Origin: Phytohabitans houttuyneae
GTDB taxonomy: Bacteria; Actinomycetota; Actinomycetes; Mycobacteriales; Micromonosporaceae
DNA length: 64,000 bases
NCBI RefSeq assembly: GCF_011764425.1
Contig: NZ_BLPF01000001.1
Span: 2,843,001-2,907,000 of the forward strand
Direction: 5' to 3'
The translations under genes and the position numbers were made by a program. Shown here one piece after another: positions 62,019-64,000 of the stretch. Below the pieces are notes generated by a model. It was not told where the DNA came from. It made no database searches and saw nothing but the letters and a program-made list of their open reading frames with translations. The number at the start of each line of letters is the position of its first letter. Position 1 is the first letter of the stretch.

Positions 62019-64000
62019 CTACGTATCAGCTCGGCTGGTCACGATCAGGCCGAGCTCTTCGGCGCGCTCCCAGACCGGGCGCATCGCGGCGTCCGGGTCG
62101 CGGTGGAAGACGCTGGCCCGCAGCCGGACGAAGACGCAGTTGCCGACGCGCTCCAGGATGGCCTGGCGGCGCAGGTCGTGGGCGAACGCCTCGGCACCGT
62201 GGTAGCTGTCGCCGTCGCACTCGACGGCCAGGCGGCGGCCGTCCGGCGTGGCGATCATGAAGTCGACCTTGAAGTTGCCGATCCGGAACTGGGGCACGGC
62301 CCGCAGCCCGGCGGCGGTCAGCCGGCGGTGCACGGCGCGCTGGAAGTCGGTCACCGGCTCGCCGCCCACCTCCGGCGGCGCGGGCGGGCGCTGCGCGTAC
62401 GCGAGCAGCGCGGCGCGGGCGTCGTCGGGGTGCAGGTCGGCGAGCGTGACCGAGTGGAACAGCCACAGCTGGTCGCGCGCACGCGAGGCGGCGACGTTGA
62501 TGCGGCGGTGGAAGTCGCGCTTGGTGAACGCGCCGATCGCGCCGTCGGCCGAGGAGACCACCATCGAGGCGAGCACCACGTCGCGCTCGTCGCCCTGGAA
62601 CGTGTACGGGTCGCCGACGCGCAGCTCGCGCCGCTCCAGCTCGTCCGGGCCGATCTCCTCGCGGAGCCGGTGCTGCAGGTACGCCGCCTGCCCGCTGCCG
62701 GAGAGCAGGCTGACCACGCCGAGCGTGCGCCCCGCGTAGGAGGGATCGGCCACGATCGCGGCGACCCGGGCGACGAGCGCCTCGGCCTCGGCGATGTTGA
62801 CCTCGCCGTACTCGGGAGGGTGACCCGCTTGCCGTCCGCCACGTGCTCGGCCACGAGCGAGCGGTCAAGGCCGCTGCGGGCGGCGCGGAGCGGCTGGATC
62901 TTGCCGTCGTAGTAGGCGCCGCTGGAGAAGCCGATGATCTCGGGAACGCTGCGGAAGTGCTCGGTGAGCAGGATGCGCTGCGGCGAGCGGCGCACCGCGT
63001 GGTCGTAGAGGCTGCTCTCGGTGTCGAAGTGCTCCGCCGAGGGCACGCCCGCGGGGTGCAGGTGCGCGGCGACAAGCGCGTTGACCCGGTCGGTGGGCAC
63101 GCCGACGAGCTGCGGCCCGATCTGCTGGTCGTCGCCGACCACGACCGCGCGCCGGGCGAGCGTGAGGACCGGGAGCGCGAAGAGGTCGGCCTGTGACGCC
63201 TCGTCAACGATCACCACGTCGAAGATCGGCGGGTGGCCGGGGAACTGCTCCAGCGCCCGGTCGATCGACATGATCCAGACCGGCACGGCGGTGACCGCCT
63301 CGGACATCGCCCGCTGGGCGGCCGCCTGCCAGTGCGCGGCGCTCTTGCCGGTGCCCTTTCCGATCTTGCGGAGCGCGGCGGTCCAGTCGGCGAGGGCCGC
63401 CTTGCGCCGGTCGTCGAGGGCGAGCGCGACCTCCAGCCAGGCCGAGGTGACCACCAGGTCGGCGGTGAGGCGGCGGATCTGGTCGCGGGCCCGCTCCAGC
63501 CGCCGGCCCAGGTCGGCGCCGTCGACGTCGCCGACCACCTCGTCGAACCAGGTCTGCGCCTGCCGCCACTGCCACGCCCGCAGCGCCGCGGCGCCGTCGA
63601 AGTCAGCGGAACCGGCATCGATCGCGGCGGCCCACTGCGGAGCGACCGTGGCGAGGCGGGCGTGCAGGGCGGCGTACCGCGTGGCGTCCGGCCGCAGCGT
63701 CCACAGTCGACGGATCTCGGTGAGCGTGGCGTCCCAGCCGGCGAGGTCGTCGCGATCCCAGGCCGCGGCGAGCGCCTGTAGCTGCGGCGACTCGGACGCG
63801 AAGCGGCGCAGCCAGCCGGCCATCGCGCCCCGCTCGCCCTCGAGCCGGTCGGCGAGGAACACGTTGCCGGCCGCCTCGACCGCGCCGGCCAGCTCGGCGA
63901 TCTGCCGCGCGTCGACGTCGCGGGGGCAGCGTGGGAAGACGGTGACGAGCGTGGCGTGCAGCTCCGGCCAGCGGTGACTCTCCCACTCCAGCGCCGCCAC
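62019..64000 (-). CDS. SF1 helicase with C-terminal MTES_1575-like nuclease, partial and frameshifted
   Basis: About 660 codons are visible; the start lies beyond base 64000. DNA2/NAM7-type SF1 motifs are VVIVDEASQADLFALPVL (II), VVVGDDQQIGPQLV (III), LTEHFRSVPEII (IV), YTFQGDERDVVLASMV (V) and NVAASRARDQLWLFHSV (VI); motif I is off the window. A PD-(D/E)XK domain ends it: NFKVDFMIATPDGRRLAVEC then DGDSYH, FAHDLRRQAILERVGNCVFV. The frame slips at the G3 run 62814-62816; one added base restores LPEYGEVNIAEAEALVAR. Architectures like this occur in defence islands. Confidence 0.85.

Overview
The window is very GC-rich DNA from an actinobacterium, most likely a Micromonosporaceae-type filamentous organism (Micromonospora/Actinoplanes/Phytohabitans-like; this is inference). 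Supporting signs are G/C at nearly every third codon position, GTG/TTG starts behind GGAGG-type ribosome sites, tandem XRE-DUF5753 regulators with DUF397 partners, a cobalamin cobQ/cobD pair, SigF-type and group 2 sigma factors, cellobiose-type (CebEFG-like) and alpha-glucoside-type ABC systems without their own ATPase, and a c-di-AMP riboswitch in front of an NlpC/P60 hydrolase. No rRNA, CRISPR, phage or insertion sequence was seen; one tRNA (Arg-TCT) is present. The region reads as ordinary chromosome.

Layout. 0-9.5 kb: epoxide hydrolase and divergent WYL regulator, M20 peptidase, M48 protease, nucleoside kinase-like gene, cobQ, cobD, a long repeat-rich non-coding stretch with stacked hairpins, and an SSB paralogue. 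9.7-14.5 kb: lipase-like hydrolase, tRNA-Arg, PP2C-like protein, GNAT, small hypothetical gene, MocR regulator. 14.6-18.9 kb: LacI-controlled sugar operon (three operators, binding protein, two permeases, LacI). 19-24 kb: secreted/anti-sigma-like protein with ECF sigma factor, then a two-gene redox/signalling operon (response regulator fused to a thioredoxin-reductase-like flavoprotein, plus a cNMP-domain histidine kinase). 23.5-26.6 kb: MarR/GbsR-regulated ABC exporter with a perfect 20-bp operator. 26.7-35 kb: M16 peptidase pair, metallophosphoesterase, DAHP synthase behind an aromatic-codon attenuator, GlsB-type membrane protein, bifunctional PBP. 35-39.9 kb: small membrane proteins, DUF397/XRE module, DUF6232-like protein. 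40.3-50.3 kb: riboswitch-NlpC/P60, AlkA-like glycosylase, group 2 sigma factor, murQ with its RpiR regulator, SDR, TMP-kinase-like gene, SigF-like sigma factor, a coupled NTase/BON/phosphoesterase operon and a GPGG small membrane protein. 50.3-64 kb: MHYT sensor, secreted M23 peptidase, HD hydrolase, alpha-glucoside operon (SBP, two permeases, LacI, GH13 glucosidase), MFS transporter, an ATPase-nuclease and an SF1 helicase-nuclease cut by the right edge (possible start of a defence locus).

A caution runs through the whole annotation: twelve otherwise intact genes are broken by sixteen frameshifts, and every one is repaired by adding a single base to a G or C run of 3-5. This is the signature of homopolymer under-calling in the assembly rather than gene decay, so these genes are given over their full span and marked frameshifted.

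How things fit together: the two sugar operons each carry a LacI regulator with a central-CpG palindromic operator and would depend on a shared ATPase encoded elsewhere (MsiK in Streptomyces). Cell-wall turnover genes (PBP, NlpC/P60 under c-di-AMP control, murQ-RpiR, M23) are spread along the window. Most convergent gene pairs are separated by strong perfect hairpins, several built on TGATC-containing repeats.
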